Shown here piece after piece: positions 1 to 8,543 of a stretch of DNA of 32,556 nt. The translations under genes were made by a program, and so were the position numbers. The notes beneath the pieces are model-generated. The model saw only the letters and a list, made by a program, of their open reading frames with translations, was not told the DNA's origin and searched no databases. Position 1 is the first letter of the stretch. Each line of letters begins with the position of its first letter. Source of the stretch: Clostridiales bacterium (GTDB lineage: Bacteria; Bacillota; Clostridia; Lachnospirales; WQUN01). The stretch lies in the NCBI GenBank assembly GCA_031269465.1, contig JAISZB010000263.1, forward strand, positions 1 to 32,556, written 5' to 3'.

Positions 1-156
1 GCCATAATTCTATCCACGGAGGCTCTATTCGCCGCGGCCGGAGGCGCCTTGATACTGGGTGAGACGATGTCGGTCAGAGGGTATCTAGGATGCGCGTTCA
101 TATTTGCAGGCATAATTGCCTCCCAAACGGCCAGGGCGCGTCCGAAGGCGACTTGA
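1..156 (+). CDS. EamA/DMT-family transporter, C-terminal fragment (cut by window edge)
   Basis: Frame 1 is open from the first base to a TGA at 154-156 and gives 51 residues. It reads like the last two membrane segments of an EamA (drug/metabolite transporter) protein: a helix start AAIILSTEALFAA, the short loop ILGETMSVRGYLG, then a final hydrophobic helix CAFIFAGIIASQ and a basic tail. The pattern of small residues, then LGE, then a G-rich helix is typical of the second EamA repeat. The protein would be an inner-membrane exporter or permease of unknown substrate. The 5' part lies outside the window. It is on the opposite strand to the sugar locus and probably unrelated to it. Confidence 0.75.
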   Translation, partial: AIILSTEALFAAAGGALILGETMSVRGYLGCAFIFAGIIASQTARARPKAT

Positions 157-172
157 GCGAGCCGCATAAAGG

Positions 173-197
173 CCGCTTGGAAAAAGAGCGGAATTTT
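173..197 (+). terminator. Weak Rho-independent-like terminator after the transporter
   Basis: A short CCGCT / AGCGG stem is followed by AATTTT, 17 bases after the transporter stop. The stem is only 5 bp, so this is tentative; the large palindrome just downstream could also terminate transcription. Confidence 0.25.
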
Positions 198-225
198 GAC
201 TTTACAATGATTTTCACGGGAACAG

Positions 226-320
226 CCTTTATTGGAGCCTGACTGTACAGCGAGTGCGATTTTCGCGCCGCTCAGTGGATAATCAAGCTCCAATAAGGAT
301 CGTTGGATGAAAATCGGCAT
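226..320. repeat. Palindromic element family 1, copy 1
   Basis: The arms CCTTTATTGGAGC and GCTCCAATAAGG (226-298) form a long imperfect hairpin that continues through TGACTGTACAG / GTGGATAATCA. The right outer end AAATCGGCATA follows at 311-320. It shares inner arm and outer end with the copies at 15552, 27998, 28364, 29699, 30181 and 32337. The left outer arm is not recognisable here. Confidence 0.75.
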
Positions 321-604
321 AGCGGGGATTGCATGCGTCCATAGCGGCTTGAATTTTACGAGGAGATTCGCGTGCTTTTAAGTTTGCCCAGTTCAACCGA
401 AATTGGCCGGATGTCCGCTTCCTCTCTATGGATGTATACGATAGGAAATAAGCGTGGATTTCAGCCTAAGAGTCATCTGGTTAATTTCCTCGCTTTTTCA
501 AACAAAAGGCCAGTGCGTCTGACATCTCCCAAAAAACTGAACAATTGAACAGCCGGCGAAAACTCAATATATTTTATGAAAATTTACTACTTTACTTAAA
601 GCTT

Positions 605-1519
605 TTATATTGCCAATAAATAACCGAGATGCACTCTCAGCCTTTCCCGGGACTGGAAATTATAACCAAATTCATCCTCGATAGGAGAGGCGTCTATAGG
701 AAGGGGACGGCAGTTCATAATGCCTTCGACAGCGCGTCCGTCCGTTTCCAAAATGACCTTGCTCCTTGAGCCTGACAATTCAATGGCCATGCGGGCCGCT
801 TCTTCCCATGTGATGACTTCTGTGCCAACACCTATAAAAATTCTGCGGTTATATTTGTCGGATTCCAAAACCGCAGAATAAATTTTTGCCAAATCCTCTA
901 CTCCGATGGTCAGAAATCCCGTGCCTTCGGCAAGCGTCACATCCTCGCCTTTGCGGACCTTTTTCACGATGTTGCGCAAGGTGCCGTCGGTATACATGGT
1001 CGCACCGGCGCACAAGGGATGCCCAAAGGTGTAGCTCGGACTGACGATATTGACCTGCACGCCGTATGTTTGCGAGATCCCAAACAAAAATGACTGCTTC
1101 GCGGCCTTTACCGCGCCGTAGTAGTCTGTTGGTCGGTTGATCTGATGTTCGTGATAGCGATCGCCCGCATTTCCGAAAGTGGAGATGGACGACGTATCAA
1201 TGATCTTTTTCACACCCATAAGCGCCGCTGTCTCAAACATATACACGGCCGGCATCAGATCCTCCCGAACAGATTCCGTGCCCATAGCGCAACGCCCCAG
1301 AGCGATATGGACGCAGGCATCCTTTTTGTACAGGCCCCGTTTGATGGTTTCTCTTTCCCCTAAATCGCCAGCCAGCATCGTAATAGATGGATGGTTGGTA
1401 AAATAAGGAATTTTATTGGGGTTTCTTGCTAGGATTGTGAGTTTATGTCCTTTATTCAACAATTCGTTGGCTACATAAGAGCCAATAAAACCCGTTCCGC
1501 CAGTTAAAAAAACATCCAT
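605..1519 (-). CDS. NAD-dependent epimerase/dehydratase (extended SDR), paralogue 1
   Basis: A 304-residue extended short-chain dehydrogenase. The N-terminus carries the dinucleotide-binding loop TGGTGFIGS (residues 6-14), and the catalytic Tyr-xxx-Lys is in YGAVKAAK. The family acts in the cytoplasm on nucleotide sugars, free sugars or related carbonyl compounds with NAD(P). The substrate cannot be read from the sequence. It lies 52 bases downstream of a close relative with the same N-terminal sequence, so the pair is a tandem duplication. It is last in the minus-strand sugar operon, which suggests a role in processing the imported sugar. The ribosome site (AAGGGA) is far from the ATG, so translation may be weak or coupled. 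Confidence 0.85.
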   Translation of the reverse strand: MDVFLTGGTGFIGSYVANELLNKGHKLTILARNPNKIPYFTNHPSITMLAGDLGERETIKRGLYKKDACVHIALGRCAMGTESVREDLMPAVYMFETAALMGVKKIIDTSSISTFGNAGDRYHEHQINRPTDYYGAVKAAKQSFLFGISQTYGVQVNIVSPSYTFGHPLCAGATMYTDGTLRNIVKKVRKGEDVTLAEGTGFLTIGVEDLAKIYSAVLESDKYNRRIFIGVGTEVITWEEAARMAIELSGSRSKVILETDGRAVEGIMNCRPLPIDASPIEDEFGYNFQSRERLRVHLGYLLAI

Positions 1520-1571
1520 CTGTGCAGGCTCAATCCCTTCTTGAATTTTTTGATCTTCCAGAGCTTCCCGA

Positions 1572-2486
1572 TTATTTTCCGCCCTTGAGCTTCAACAGAT
1601 ATCCAATCTGCTCTCGCAGCCGGTCACGGGAGACAAACTCATAGCCGAACTCCTCCTTAATGGGGGAGATGTCGATGGGATAGCAGCTCATGCCCGAAGC
1701 GGCGTCCTCGCGCTCCTCCAAGAGAACCTCGCTTTTTGATTCCGCAAGCTGGATGGCCATCCGCGCAACCTCTTCCCACAGAACCACTTCTTTGCCCACT
1801 CCAATGAAAATTCTGCGGTTGAGGTTGGATTCCAAGGCGGCGGAATATATTTTCGCCAGGTCTCCCACCCAGATAAACTGGGTTCCAGCGCCTTTTACAA
1901 GGCTTACGTCCTCATTTTTCAGCACTCTGTCGATAATCGCATGCATGCCGGGATCGTTGTAGATAGTGGCGCCTTCGCAAAGGGGCGTGCCGATGGTCAG
2001 GCCGGGACTCACCATATTTCCCTGAATTCCGTAAACCTCCGCGGTGGCGAACAAGTACGCCTCTGCCGCCGCCTTCAGCGCGCCGTATGCGTTCGCTGGG
2101 CGGGTATGAACATTCTCTCCGAAAGGTCTGCCGAGGCTGCCGAATGTGGCTATGGAGGTTGTGGTGATAATTTTCTTGACGCCCATGAGCGCGGCTGTCT
2201 CAAAAATATCCACAGCCGGAAGAACATCCTCCTCCACCGCTTCTACTGAGGTGCGGTGCCGCCCCAATGCAATGTGGATGCACCCGTCCTTTTTATACAA
2301 GCCATTTACGATCGCCTCGTGATCCCTAATATGGCCGTTTATGATCCTGATATTGGGATTTTGGGCAAACGAAGGTATTTTCCCTGGGTTTCTTGCCAGA
2401 ATGGTCACTTTATGACCTCTGCTCAGCAGCTCGTTAACCACATAGGAGCCGATAAACCCGGTTCCGCCCGTTACAAATACATCCAT
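1572..2486 (-). CDS. NAD-dependent epimerase/dehydratase (extended SDR), paralogue 2
   Basis: A 304-residue extended SDR, strongly similar over its full length to the downstream neighbour (MDVF-TGGTGFIGSYV, KRGLYKKD/NGLYKKD, GCIHIALGR, RRIFIGVG). The NAD-binding glycine loop is at residues 6-14 and the catalytic Tyr-xxx-Lys lies in YGALKAA. A ribosome site GAGGGGA lies about 10 bases before the ATG. Both paralogues keep the catalytic pair, so neither looks like a decaying copy; the C-terminal 40 residues differ most. The position after the VOC and xylanase genes suggests a sugar or sugar-acid conversion, which is inference. Confidence 0.85.
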   Translation of the reverse strand: MDVFVTGGTGFIGSYVVNELLSRGHKVTILARNPGKIPSFAQNPNIRIINGHIRDHEAIVNGLYKKDGCIHIALGRHRTSVEAVEEDVLPAVDIFETAALMGVKKIITTTSIATFGSLGRPFGENVHTRPANAYGALKAAAEAYLFATAEVYGIQGNMVSPGLTIGTPLCEGATIYNDPGMHAIIDRVLKNEDVSLVKGAGTQFIWVGDLAKIYSAALESNLNRRIFIGVGKEVVLWEEVARMAIQLAESKSEVLLEEREDAASGMSCYPIDISPIKEEFGYEFVSRDRLREQIGYLLKLKGGK

Positions 2487-2526
2487 AGTCTTTCATTCCC
2501 CTCAAGTTACGGATTTGCTTTACCTG

Positions 2527-3390
2527 CTACGCCTTGTTTTGCGGGGAGCTTTCCCCTATGGCCATCAGTTCGATTTTATTGCCGTCCGGATCATGAATCC
2601 ACGCCTGACAATTGCCGTCAACCCCCTGCTCAGCCTCCGAGTCAATCTGCACGCCCTTGCCATGCAGGTATTCAACCGTCTGGAAAACATCGTCGCATTC
2701 CAGGCACATATGCTTAAAACCAGCGGAGTTCGGCCCTGTTTTGAAAGGCTCGTTCACTCCGTAAGACAACTCAATCGTTGTGACGGGATTGACGCGCAAA
2801 AAATTCATCCACGGATTTCCAGAGCCGTCCATTTTGCAAGCCTTGAATTCCCGGTCAATCTGGTTGAAGAACTCAAAGCCCAAAATATCGCGATAGAATT
2901 CCATAGACTTTTCCATATCGCGAACGACAAACGCCACATGTCCCAAGCCTGTGAAAACAATTCCGTCGTCTGTCGCTTCGGCCAAAGCGGGATCCGTCAC
3001 TTTGCTCACGCAGAATTCAACCGCATTGCCACCCGGATCATGTATCCATATATTTTCTTTTTCAATCGCGGTTTTTTTAGCGGCTTCGCTTTCAAAAACG
3101 CCGTTTCGCCATAAACGCTCCGCCAGCGGCGCTATGTCGTCAACCGAGACCGCCCAGTGGCTGTAGCCGATTGCGTCAAAATCATACGCTTTTTCGCGAT
3201 CCTTCACACCGTTGTAAAACAGCTCCAAAAACGCGCCTTTCGCGATTTTCAGGTAAACGATCCAAGGCTTGCCCTGGGGAGCGTCCAGTGCGAATGCTTT
3301 TTTCAGCCCTATTTTTCCGCAGTAAAATTCAAGCGCTTTCACCATATCGGTGACAGCCAGGGCATTATGCGCGATTGCCTTGAATATCAT
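2527..3390 (-). CDS. Two-domain VOC (glyoxalase/dioxygenase superfamily) protein
   Basis: A 287-residue protein made of two vicinal-oxygen-chelate modules, about residues 5-128 and 146-278. Each module shows a complete His/Glu metal-ligand set: H8, E56, H78, E125 in the first and H151, E207, H227, E274 in the second. The motif IHDPGGNAVEF / IHDPDGNKIEL is typical of the last strand. Members are metal-dependent lyases, isomerases or dioxygenases; the reaction here is unknown. I chose the ATG at 3390 because AAGG lies 7 bases upstream; an in-frame TTG two codons earlier is less likely. It sits between the GH10 gene and the epimerases in the same direction. Confidence 0.8.
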   Translation of the reverse strand: MIFKAIAHNALAVTDMVKALEFYCGKIGLKKAFALDAPQGKPWIVYLKIAKGAFLELFYNGVKDREKAYDFDAIGYSHWAVSVDDIAPLAERLWRNGVFESEAAKKTAIEKENIWIHDPGGNAVEFCVSKVTDPALAEATDDGIVFTGLGHVAFVVRDMEKSMEFYRDILGFEFFNQIDREFKACKMDGSGNPWMNFLRVNPVTTIELSYGVNEPFKTGPNSAGFKHMCLECDDVFQTVEYLHGKGVQIDSEAEQGVDGNCQAWIHDPDGNKIELMAIGESSPQNKA

Positions 3391-3423
3391 GAACAAACCT
3401 TCTTTCCAATATATACCGCTGGT

Positions 3424-4671
3424 TCATTTTGACAATGTCAGATTCAGAACGGCGTCTTTGCCGCTAAGCGTGAAATTCGCGGTTCCATTCGATGAGCGGA
3501 TCCTGTAATCGCCGCGGAACCCGCAAAAATCAATCTCTCCGGCTTCGTTTGTCGCCAGCGAGGCCCTCGTCCACCAGTCGCCCTTTATTTTTTCCATCAA
3601 CGCCTCATAAACTGGCTTTATACTGTTATCTTTTCTAATAATGCCCGCCGGCGCTCCAAGCCACATCCCGTCGGCTGGATCCCAAAAGGTAATCGCCTCA
3701 ACGCTCGGATGCGCGAACAGGGCTTCATACATTTCTAGGGTCTCTCGCGCCTGGCGGTCTTCCCCCTCGGGAGTGCTTGGCCACTCGGGAACCTGCCAGT
3801 CATTCAGATCCGTGATATGGGAGGGCATAATATCTCCGGATATGATAGTGTTTTCGGTAAAATGCAACGGTTTGCCAAAATGTGAAAAACGCTCGAGCAC
3901 CTCATTAATCTTTTCAAGGCCCCAATAACCCTGATGCTGGTGGGACTGAATGCCGATAACATCAATAGGAGCTCCCGATTGCAGGCATCCGTCAATCAAT
4001 ATCTCATAATTTGCAGAGACGTTGAAATCGTTTATCACAAGGGTCGCGCCTGGATTTGCTTTCCTCGCGGAGTTAAAGACCTCTCGGACTATGCTTGCGC
4101 GTCCGAGCTCCTTGCAAATGCGGGTGATCGCGTTGTCGTATTTATCGAAAATTGGCATAATGACGACCTCGTTGATTACATCCCAAATATCGACATCGCC
4201 TTTATACGTAGCGACGTCTCGGTCTATGCGCTCCAGCTGCCTGCGCAGGATGTCTTCATTGCTGTAGTTCATCAGCCAGTTGGCGCACATAGTGTGCCAG
4301 CACAGTGGATGCCCTTTGGAAAGCACATTGCGATCTTTCAGCCATTTAGCGGCGCTCATCATACGCCTCTTGTCCGGGTTGCCCTCCTCAGGCTCATAGC
4401 GCCCCAGATAAAAGGGAAGTGTAGCGTAATTCAAAAGCGCGGTGATTTTTTCCATGCGGTCTTGCAGGAACTCTTTTCGCCGGGGCGATATGGGTGTGCC
4501 GTCCCTGTTGCCGCCGACCAGTTCCTCGAGTTCAAAGCAACTGGTGCCGAATAAAAACTGGTGCCGGGTCTGGTCGATGCTGACCGGCTGATTCACGGCG
4601 GGGCTGCCATCCGGGTTTGATAATATTACTGTCAAACGGGATTTGCGGTGTTCATATTTACCGTCGCTCAT
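3424..4671 (-). CDS. GH10 endo-1,4-beta-xylanase-like enzyme, intracellular
   Basis: A glycoside hydrolase family 10 enzyme of 415 residues. It has the acid/base motif WDVINE (E168), the nucleophile in LHFTEN (E273), the conserved GHPLCWH (H126) and IQSH (H244), and a late FWDPADGMW segment that matches the GH10 aglycone-side Trp region. There is no signal peptide or lipobox, so it should act in the cytoplasm on imported xylo-oligosaccharides. About 40 N-terminal and 50 C-terminal residues look like small beta structures outside the barrel. AAAGGA abuts an ATG at 4683 with no spacer, so the second ATG (4671, 12-base spacing) is preferred. It lies 60 bases after the permease stop in the importer operon. 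Confidence 0.88.
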   Translation of the reverse strand: MSDGKYEHRKSRLTVILSNPDGSPAVNQPVSIDQTRHQFLFGTSCFELEELVGGNRDGTPISPRRKEFLQDRMEKITALLNYATLPFYLGRYEPEEGNPDKRRMMSAAKWLKDRNVLSKGHPLCWHTMCANWLMNYSNEDILRRQLERIDRDVATYKGDVDIWDVINEVVIMPIFDKYDNAITRICKELGRASIVREVFNSARKANPGATLVINDFNVSANYEILIDGCLQSGAPIDVIGIQSHQHQGYWGLEKINEVLERFSHFGKPLHFTENTIISGDIMPSHITDLNDWQVPEWPSTPEGEDRQARETLEMYEALFAHPSVEAITFWDPADGMWLGAPAGIIRKDNSIKPVYEALMEKIKGDWWTRASLATNEAGEIDFCGFRGDYRIRSSNGTANFTLSGKDAVLNLTLSK

Positions 4672-4731
4672 TATAGCGCTCATTCCTTTACAATCGAATT
4701 GTTGAGAGCCGCGATTGGTTGCAGCGCTCCG

Positions 4732-5649
4732 CTATCCTTTCACGCTGCCCATGACAAGGCCTGCGGTGAAATATTTTTGCAGAAAAGGGTACACAACCAG
4801 AACTGGGATTGTCGCCAAAAACAGTTGCGCGGACTTTGTTGTACGCACATTGATCGCGTTTACGATGCTTTGCGCCTGACTCGAAAGGTTGGTGGTGTTG
4901 CGGAAGAAATGCTCTGGGTTTATGATGACCGTCTGCAAATAGGTTTGAAGAGGATAGTTCGTCTCACGGTTCATATATACCATTCCGTCGAACCAGGCGT
5001 TCCAATGATTTACAATGGAGAACAGGCCGACCGTCGCAAGCGCAGGCAGCGATACCGGCAGGATAATTCGGAACAGGGTGTCCATATAGCTGGCTCCGTC
5101 AATCAGCGCGGCTTCCTGAAGCTCCTTTGGGAGCTGGCGGAAAAAATTCATGACCACCAGCATGCTGAAAACAGGGATGGCGCCGGGCAGCACCAGAGAA
5201 TACAGCGTGTCCAGCAGGCCGGTATACCGCACCACCATGTAGGTCGGGATCATGCCGCCGCTGAACAGTATGGTAATGATGAAAAACCACGCATAGATGC
5301 CGCGCGCGTGAAACTGTTCCTTTTCATGCGAAAGCGGATACGCGGTAAGGACGATAAGCAGCAGATTGGCGGCCAGCCCCAATCCCACACGCTTCACGGA
5401 GTTAAACAGGCTGTTCATAAAGGTATTGCTTTGCGTGATAAATTCATATGATTTTAAAGTGAAATCGATAGGCCAAAAAACGACCCTGTTCTGGCTTACC
5501 GCCATTTTGTCGCTTAAGGAGACGGCGAGCATATGAACGAACGGAAGCAGGCAGCTTACGCCTACTGCAAGTAAAAATGCAGTATTAAAGAAAAGAAACA
5601 TTCTTCTCCATATGGATTCCTTGATCTTCGCAGGTTTCCTGGTCTTCAC
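4732..5649 (-). CDS. Carbohydrate ABC transporter permease, LplC/MsmG type
   Basis: Inner-membrane permease of about 305 residues with six predicted hydrophobic segments. The cytoplasmic EAA loop EAALIDGASYMDTLFRIILP contacts the ATPase. The long periplasm-side loop after the first helix and the FxMxGSVKG end match the LplC/YtcP branch that works with large LplA-type binding proteins. The frame can be opened further upstream inside the preceding gene, but a GTG at 5649 has GGGGAGG and GAAGG before it and gives the usual family length. No ATPase gene is present; such systems usually share a global MsmX-type ATPase encoded elsewhere. Confidence 0.9.
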   Translation of the reverse strand: MKTRKPAKIKESIWRRMFLFFNTAFLLAVGVSCLLPFVHMLAVSLSDKMAVSQNRVVFWPIDFTLKSYEFITQSNTFMNSLFNSVKRVGLGLAANLLLIVLTAYPLSHEKEQFHARGIYAWFFIITILFSGGMIPTYMVVRYTGLLDTLYSLVLPGAIPVFSMLVVMNFFRQLPKELQEAALIDGASYMDTLFRIILPVSLPALATVGLFSIVNHWNAWFDGMVYMNRETNYPLQTYLQTVIINPEHFFRNTTNLSSQAQSIVNAINVRTTKSAQLFLATIPVLVVYPFLQKYFTAGLVMGSVKG

Positions 5650-5668
5650 GGTACCTTCAAACCTCCCC

Positions 5669-6568
5669 CTAGAAAATGCGGTATCCGGCGAACTGGTCAG
5701 CCAAATAGTAAGACATGACAACGAATACGGATGAGATGACTGATTTAAACAACCCTATAGCCGTCGCGACTGAATACTGAGCCTGCTGGATGCCCAGGCG
5801 GTATACCAGCGTATCCAGTATATCGCCGGTACTGTATACCTGAGGGCTGTAGAGGTTATAGATCTGGTCGAATCCGGCGTTCATAAGGTTTCCGAAGCTC
5901 AGCACAGACATCAGCACCACAATCCCCTTCATCCCTGGCAGGGTAATGTGCAAAGTTTGCCGCCAGCGGTTTGCGCCGTCAACGCGCGCAGCTTCATACA
6001 GCGCGGGGTCGATGCCTGTCAGCGCGGCGAGATATACGACCGTGCCAAAGCCGAAACCTTTCCAGATATCGGAGACTATCATCGTAATCGGGAACCAATT
6101 CTTGTCTCCGAGGAAATAGATTGCCTCAAAGCCCAGTTTCGTGATGAACAGGTTAAAGATGCCTGTGGATGGCGACAGCAGATCGATCATCAGGCCTGAC
6201 AAAATGACCCAGGACAGAAAGTTCGGCAGATAGACTAATGTCTGGAACAGCCGCTTCACCCGGACCTGCGCCACCTCGTTCAGCAATAGCGCAAAAAGCA
6301 CCGGGACGATGATGCCGCCCGCCAATTTGAAGAAAGCCATATATACGGTGTTGAAAACAACTTGAACGAAATCAGGAGTGGCGAAAAGCGACCTGAAGTT
6401 GTTAAACCCGACCCATTCTTGCCCGATCATCCCGCGCGCCGGGATAAACTTCTGGAAAGCCATGGAAATCCCCAGCATCGGACCGTAACTGTAAATCAGC
6501 ACCACGATAACGCTCGGGAGCAGCATCATATGCAACGGGAATTCTCTTTTGAATTTACTCTTGCTCAT
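5669..6568 (-). CDS. Carbohydrate ABC transporter permease, LplB/YteP type
   Basis: Inner-membrane permease of 299 residues with six hydrophobic segments. The EAA motif EAARVDGANRWRQTLHITLP is at about residues 190-210, and the end DQFAGYRIF matches the LplB/UgpA branch. It pairs with the LplC-type permease whose start lies about 20 bases after this stop, so the two are translated from one message. AAAGGA precedes the ATG by about 11 bases. It would form the channel for oligosaccharides delivered by the neighbouring lipoprotein. Confidence 0.92.
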   Translation of the reverse strand: MSKSKFKREFPLHMMLLPSVIVVLIYSYGPMLGISMAFQKFIPARGMIGQEWVGFNNFRSLFATPDFVQVVFNTVYMAFFKLAGGIIVPVLFALLLNEVAQVRVKRLFQTLVYLPNFLSWVILSGLMIDLLSPSTGIFNLFITKLGFEAIYFLGDKNWFPITMIVSDIWKGFGFGTVVYLAALTGIDPALYEAARVDGANRWRQTLHITLPGMKGIVVLMSVLSFGNLMNAGFDQIYNLYSPQVYSTGDILDTLVYRLGIQQAQYSVATAIGLFKSVISSVFVVMSYYLADQFAGYRIF

Positions 6569-6589
6569 ACAAAGATAATTCCTTTCTTA

Positions 6590-6665
6590 TACTGAACTCC
6601 CAGAAAAAGCTAAATTGAACGACGGAAAAAGTTCCGCGAGGATAGCTTTTTATTGAAGTTCAGTA
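6590..6665 (-). other. Branched hairpin ahead of the permease gene
   Basis: TACTGAACT (6590-6598) pairs with AGTTCAGTA (6657-6665) and, inside it, AAAAAGCTA (6604-6612) pairs with TAGCTTTTT (6643-6651). A smaller CGGAA/TTCCG hairpin sits in the loop. It lies 22 bases before the permease start, so it may affect stability or translation of the permease message relative to the binding-protein message. Confidence 0.5.
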
Positions 6666-6671
6666 TGATAT

Positions 6672-6700
6672 GGTTTGAAGGGGAATATCCCCTTCAAACC
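6672..6700 (-). other. Perfect 12-bp hairpin after the binding-protein gene
   Basis: GGTTTGAAGGGG (6672-6683) and CCCCTTCAAACC (6689-6700) form a perfect stem with a 5-base loop, 16 bases after the binding-protein stop. No U-run follows on the minus strand, so it is more likely a 3'-end protector or partial terminator than a full terminator. Such hairpins often keep the binding protein more abundant than its permeases. Confidence 0.65.
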
Positions 6701-6716
6701 CCAAATTCAGCTGCCG

Positions 6717-8498
6717 TCAGTTGTACATTTCGTTCATTTCCGCCGTTACCTCGGCACCGCCGGCATTCAGCCAGTCCGTGACGTACTTATCAAACAGGCT
6801 CATATCGCCCCCCATGATGATCTCCGTGAACGCCTGCAACTGGATTTTTTCCAGAGAGGGTCCCTTTTCGATCCAAGCCATGGGAAGAGCTCCTCTGAGC
6901 GCAGTTGCCTCTATATAGCCATTGGGTATATAGTTGTCTATAACAATCCATGTGGTGCTGTTCGGGCCAAGCTGGCTCCACTGGGCATATTGCATGCCGT
7001 CGGTGTTCTTGTTGTTTATATAGTCCATCACGAGATCATACTTGATTTTGCTTTTCGGCCAGGCATCAAAGATGCTTGGGTCATTTTTCGCGATGGCCTC
7101 GTTCGTCATTCTGGCCTCGCGCTGCTGCACGCCGGGGTCGGATATCCCAACCGGGGACAGCCGCCACTGGACATTATTCTCATACATCTCGAACTCTTCC
7201 ATGGAACCCTGGTCGCCGTTGATATGCCTGGCCAGGTTCAGCATCTTCATCACGGCTTCCGGGTGTTCGCAGTTGGAGCTGACAAAATAATACTCATAAA
7301 CCGGCCACGGCACGCCGATCCTCGGGGTAATGCCTTCGACTGTGGGGATCGCGTAGGGGATGTAAACCGCCTCCGGGTTCGTCCGGATGATATTCGGGAA
7401 GGGCCAGAAGCCATTCCAGACAGAGCCGTACATCATCCCTACTTTTTCCTGGTTTACGTCATCCTCAAGCTTCGACAGATCCTTTACGCCAAATTCCTTG
7501 TCGATCAGGCCGTCTAGGTACATGCCGCGCACATATTCGAGGGCGTCCCTTGTACCGGGCTGGAGAGCGGACCAGACAATTTGGTTGTTCTCGTCCCGCA
7601 TCCACATGCCCGTGCCGCTCTCGCTGAAATTCAGCGCGGGCGTACCAAATGCCGATACGACGCCCAACATTCCGCCGTAGCTCTCGGAAAAAATATTCAT
7701 TCCAAGTCCGAGACCGCTTGTATCATTCACCCCGTTGCCGTCAGGATCCTTGGTGGCGAACGCTTCCGCGATGGCGCGCATTTCATCCAGCGTCTTCGGC
7801 GGAGCCATGCCGACGGCCTTCAGCCAGTCATCACGGATCCACAGGAACGGGCTCTGGTTTTCAAGGCCGTCGCCTAAACTCGGGAATGCCATCTGTCTGC
7901 CGTCAATGATTACAGGGTCGAAGAAGTATTGGTTTGCTTTCTTGATTTCATTAACCTCATTGCTTGCGTAGTTGCTGACAACGTCTGTTAAATCCGCCAG
8001 CAGGCCGGATTCCCTAGCCTGTGTGAATATGCTGTAATCGCCTGTGAACAGATCCGGCAAGTCGCCGGCGGCCATAGACACATTGAGCTTGTTCCGGTAC
8101 GCGTCGGTGCGTTCATCGGCGGACCAAGCTATCTCCAGCTTGATCCCCAGGTCTTCCTCTATCCTTCTTGTCCACGCGTTGTCGTCGTAGTTATCGTTGT
8201 TAAAGAACTGCTGATCCGGAACGGTTTCCAGCGCGTAAGTAAACGTTACAGGCGGGTCGTATTTCTCAAAAGCGAGAGGGTTTTCATCATCGGCATAGGG
8301 GCGTTTTGGCACAGTTGTGGAAGAAGCGGAAGATGCGCCCGCTCCATCGGAAGCGGAAGATGCGCCCGCTCCATCGGAGGCGGAAGACTGACTTGTCGTC
8401 TGCTGGTTGGCTCCGCCACCACAACCGGCCATAGCAATCATTATGGCCATAATGGCGGCGGAAACACGAGCCAGCTTGGAAATTGCTGAAATTTTCAC
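6717..8498 (-). CDS. Extracellular sugar-binding lipoprotein, LplA/family 1 type
   Basis: A 593-residue substrate-binding lipoprotein. The start is a GTG with GGGAGG 7 bases upstream. A short basic N-terminus, a hydrophobic stretch and the lipobox IAMAGC (lipidated C26) are followed by a Ser/Ala/Gly-rich linker with a 9-residue tandem repeat, then the mature binding domain. The length of about 590 and the motif DPDGNGVNDTSG (a Ca-binding-like loop common in these proteins) place it with LplA/YtcQ proteins that feed LplB/LplC permeases. It would be anchored outside the membrane and capture oligosaccharides. The ligand is probably xylan- or glucuronoxylan-derived, judging only from the neighbours. 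Confidence 0.92.
   Translation of the reverse strand: MKISAISKLARVSAAIMAIMIAMAGCGGGANQQTTSQSSASDGAGASSASDGAGASSASSTTVPKRPYADDENPLAFEKYDPPVTFTYALETVPDQQFFNNDNYDDNAWTRRIEEDLGIKLEIAWSADERTDAYRNKLNVSMAAGDLPDLFTGDYSIFTQARESGLLADLTDVVSNYASNEVNEIKKANQYFFDPVIIDGRQMAFPSLGDGLENQSPFLWIRDDWLKAVGMAPPKTLDEMRAIAEAFATKDPDGNGVNDTSGLGLGMNIFSESYGGMLGVVSAFGTPALNFSESGTGMWMRDENNQIVWSALQPGTRDALEYVRGMYLDGLIDKEFGVKDLSKLEDDVNQEKVGMMYGSVWNGFWPFPNIIRTNPEAVYIPYAIPTVEGITPRIGVPWPVYEYYFVSSNCEHPEAVMKMLNLARHINGDQGSMEEFEMYENNVQWRLSPVGISDPGVQQREARMTNEAIAKNDPSIFDAWPKSKIKYDLVMDYINNKNTDGMQYAQWSQLGPNSTTWIVIDNYIPNGYIEATALRGALPMAWIEKGPSLEKIQLQAFTEIIMGGDMSLFDKYVTDWLNAGGAEVTAEMNEMYN
8326..8386 (-). repeat. 27-bp tandem repeat in the lipoprotein linker
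   Basis: Two 27-bp units (8326-8352, 8353-8379) plus a 7-base partial unit encode two near-identical copies of a Ser-Ala-Ser-Asp-Gly-Ala-Gly-Ala-Ser block. The repeat stays in frame and lies just after the lipidated cysteine, so it lengthens the flexible tether. Confidence 0.8.
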
Positions 8499-8543
8499 AA
8501 AAATACCTCCCTGAATGATGCGTTTTTGTTACTAATGAAAACC

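Larger units (their letters stand above)
157..604. other. Intergenic stretch with one palindromic repeat
   Basis: No convincing gene in 448 bases. It holds a weak terminator-like hairpin (173-197) behind the transporter and a full palindromic repeat (226-320). From 321 to 604 I see only AT-rich sequence with short open frames lacking ribosome sites. No clear terminator was found for the minus-strand genes that end at 605. Confidence 0.5.

Noticed and set aside
226-320. Riboswitch or T-box reading of the palindromes
   Set aside because: Copies lie in both orientations, often far from or behind genes, and show no conserved aptamer-like core apart from the stems.
4648-5451. Long plus-strand open frame (267 codons) opposite the LplC-type permease
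   Set aside because: The minus-strand permease is certain, with membrane segments and EAA motif. The antisense product is rich in His, Gln and Arg, resembles no protein and has no ribosome site.
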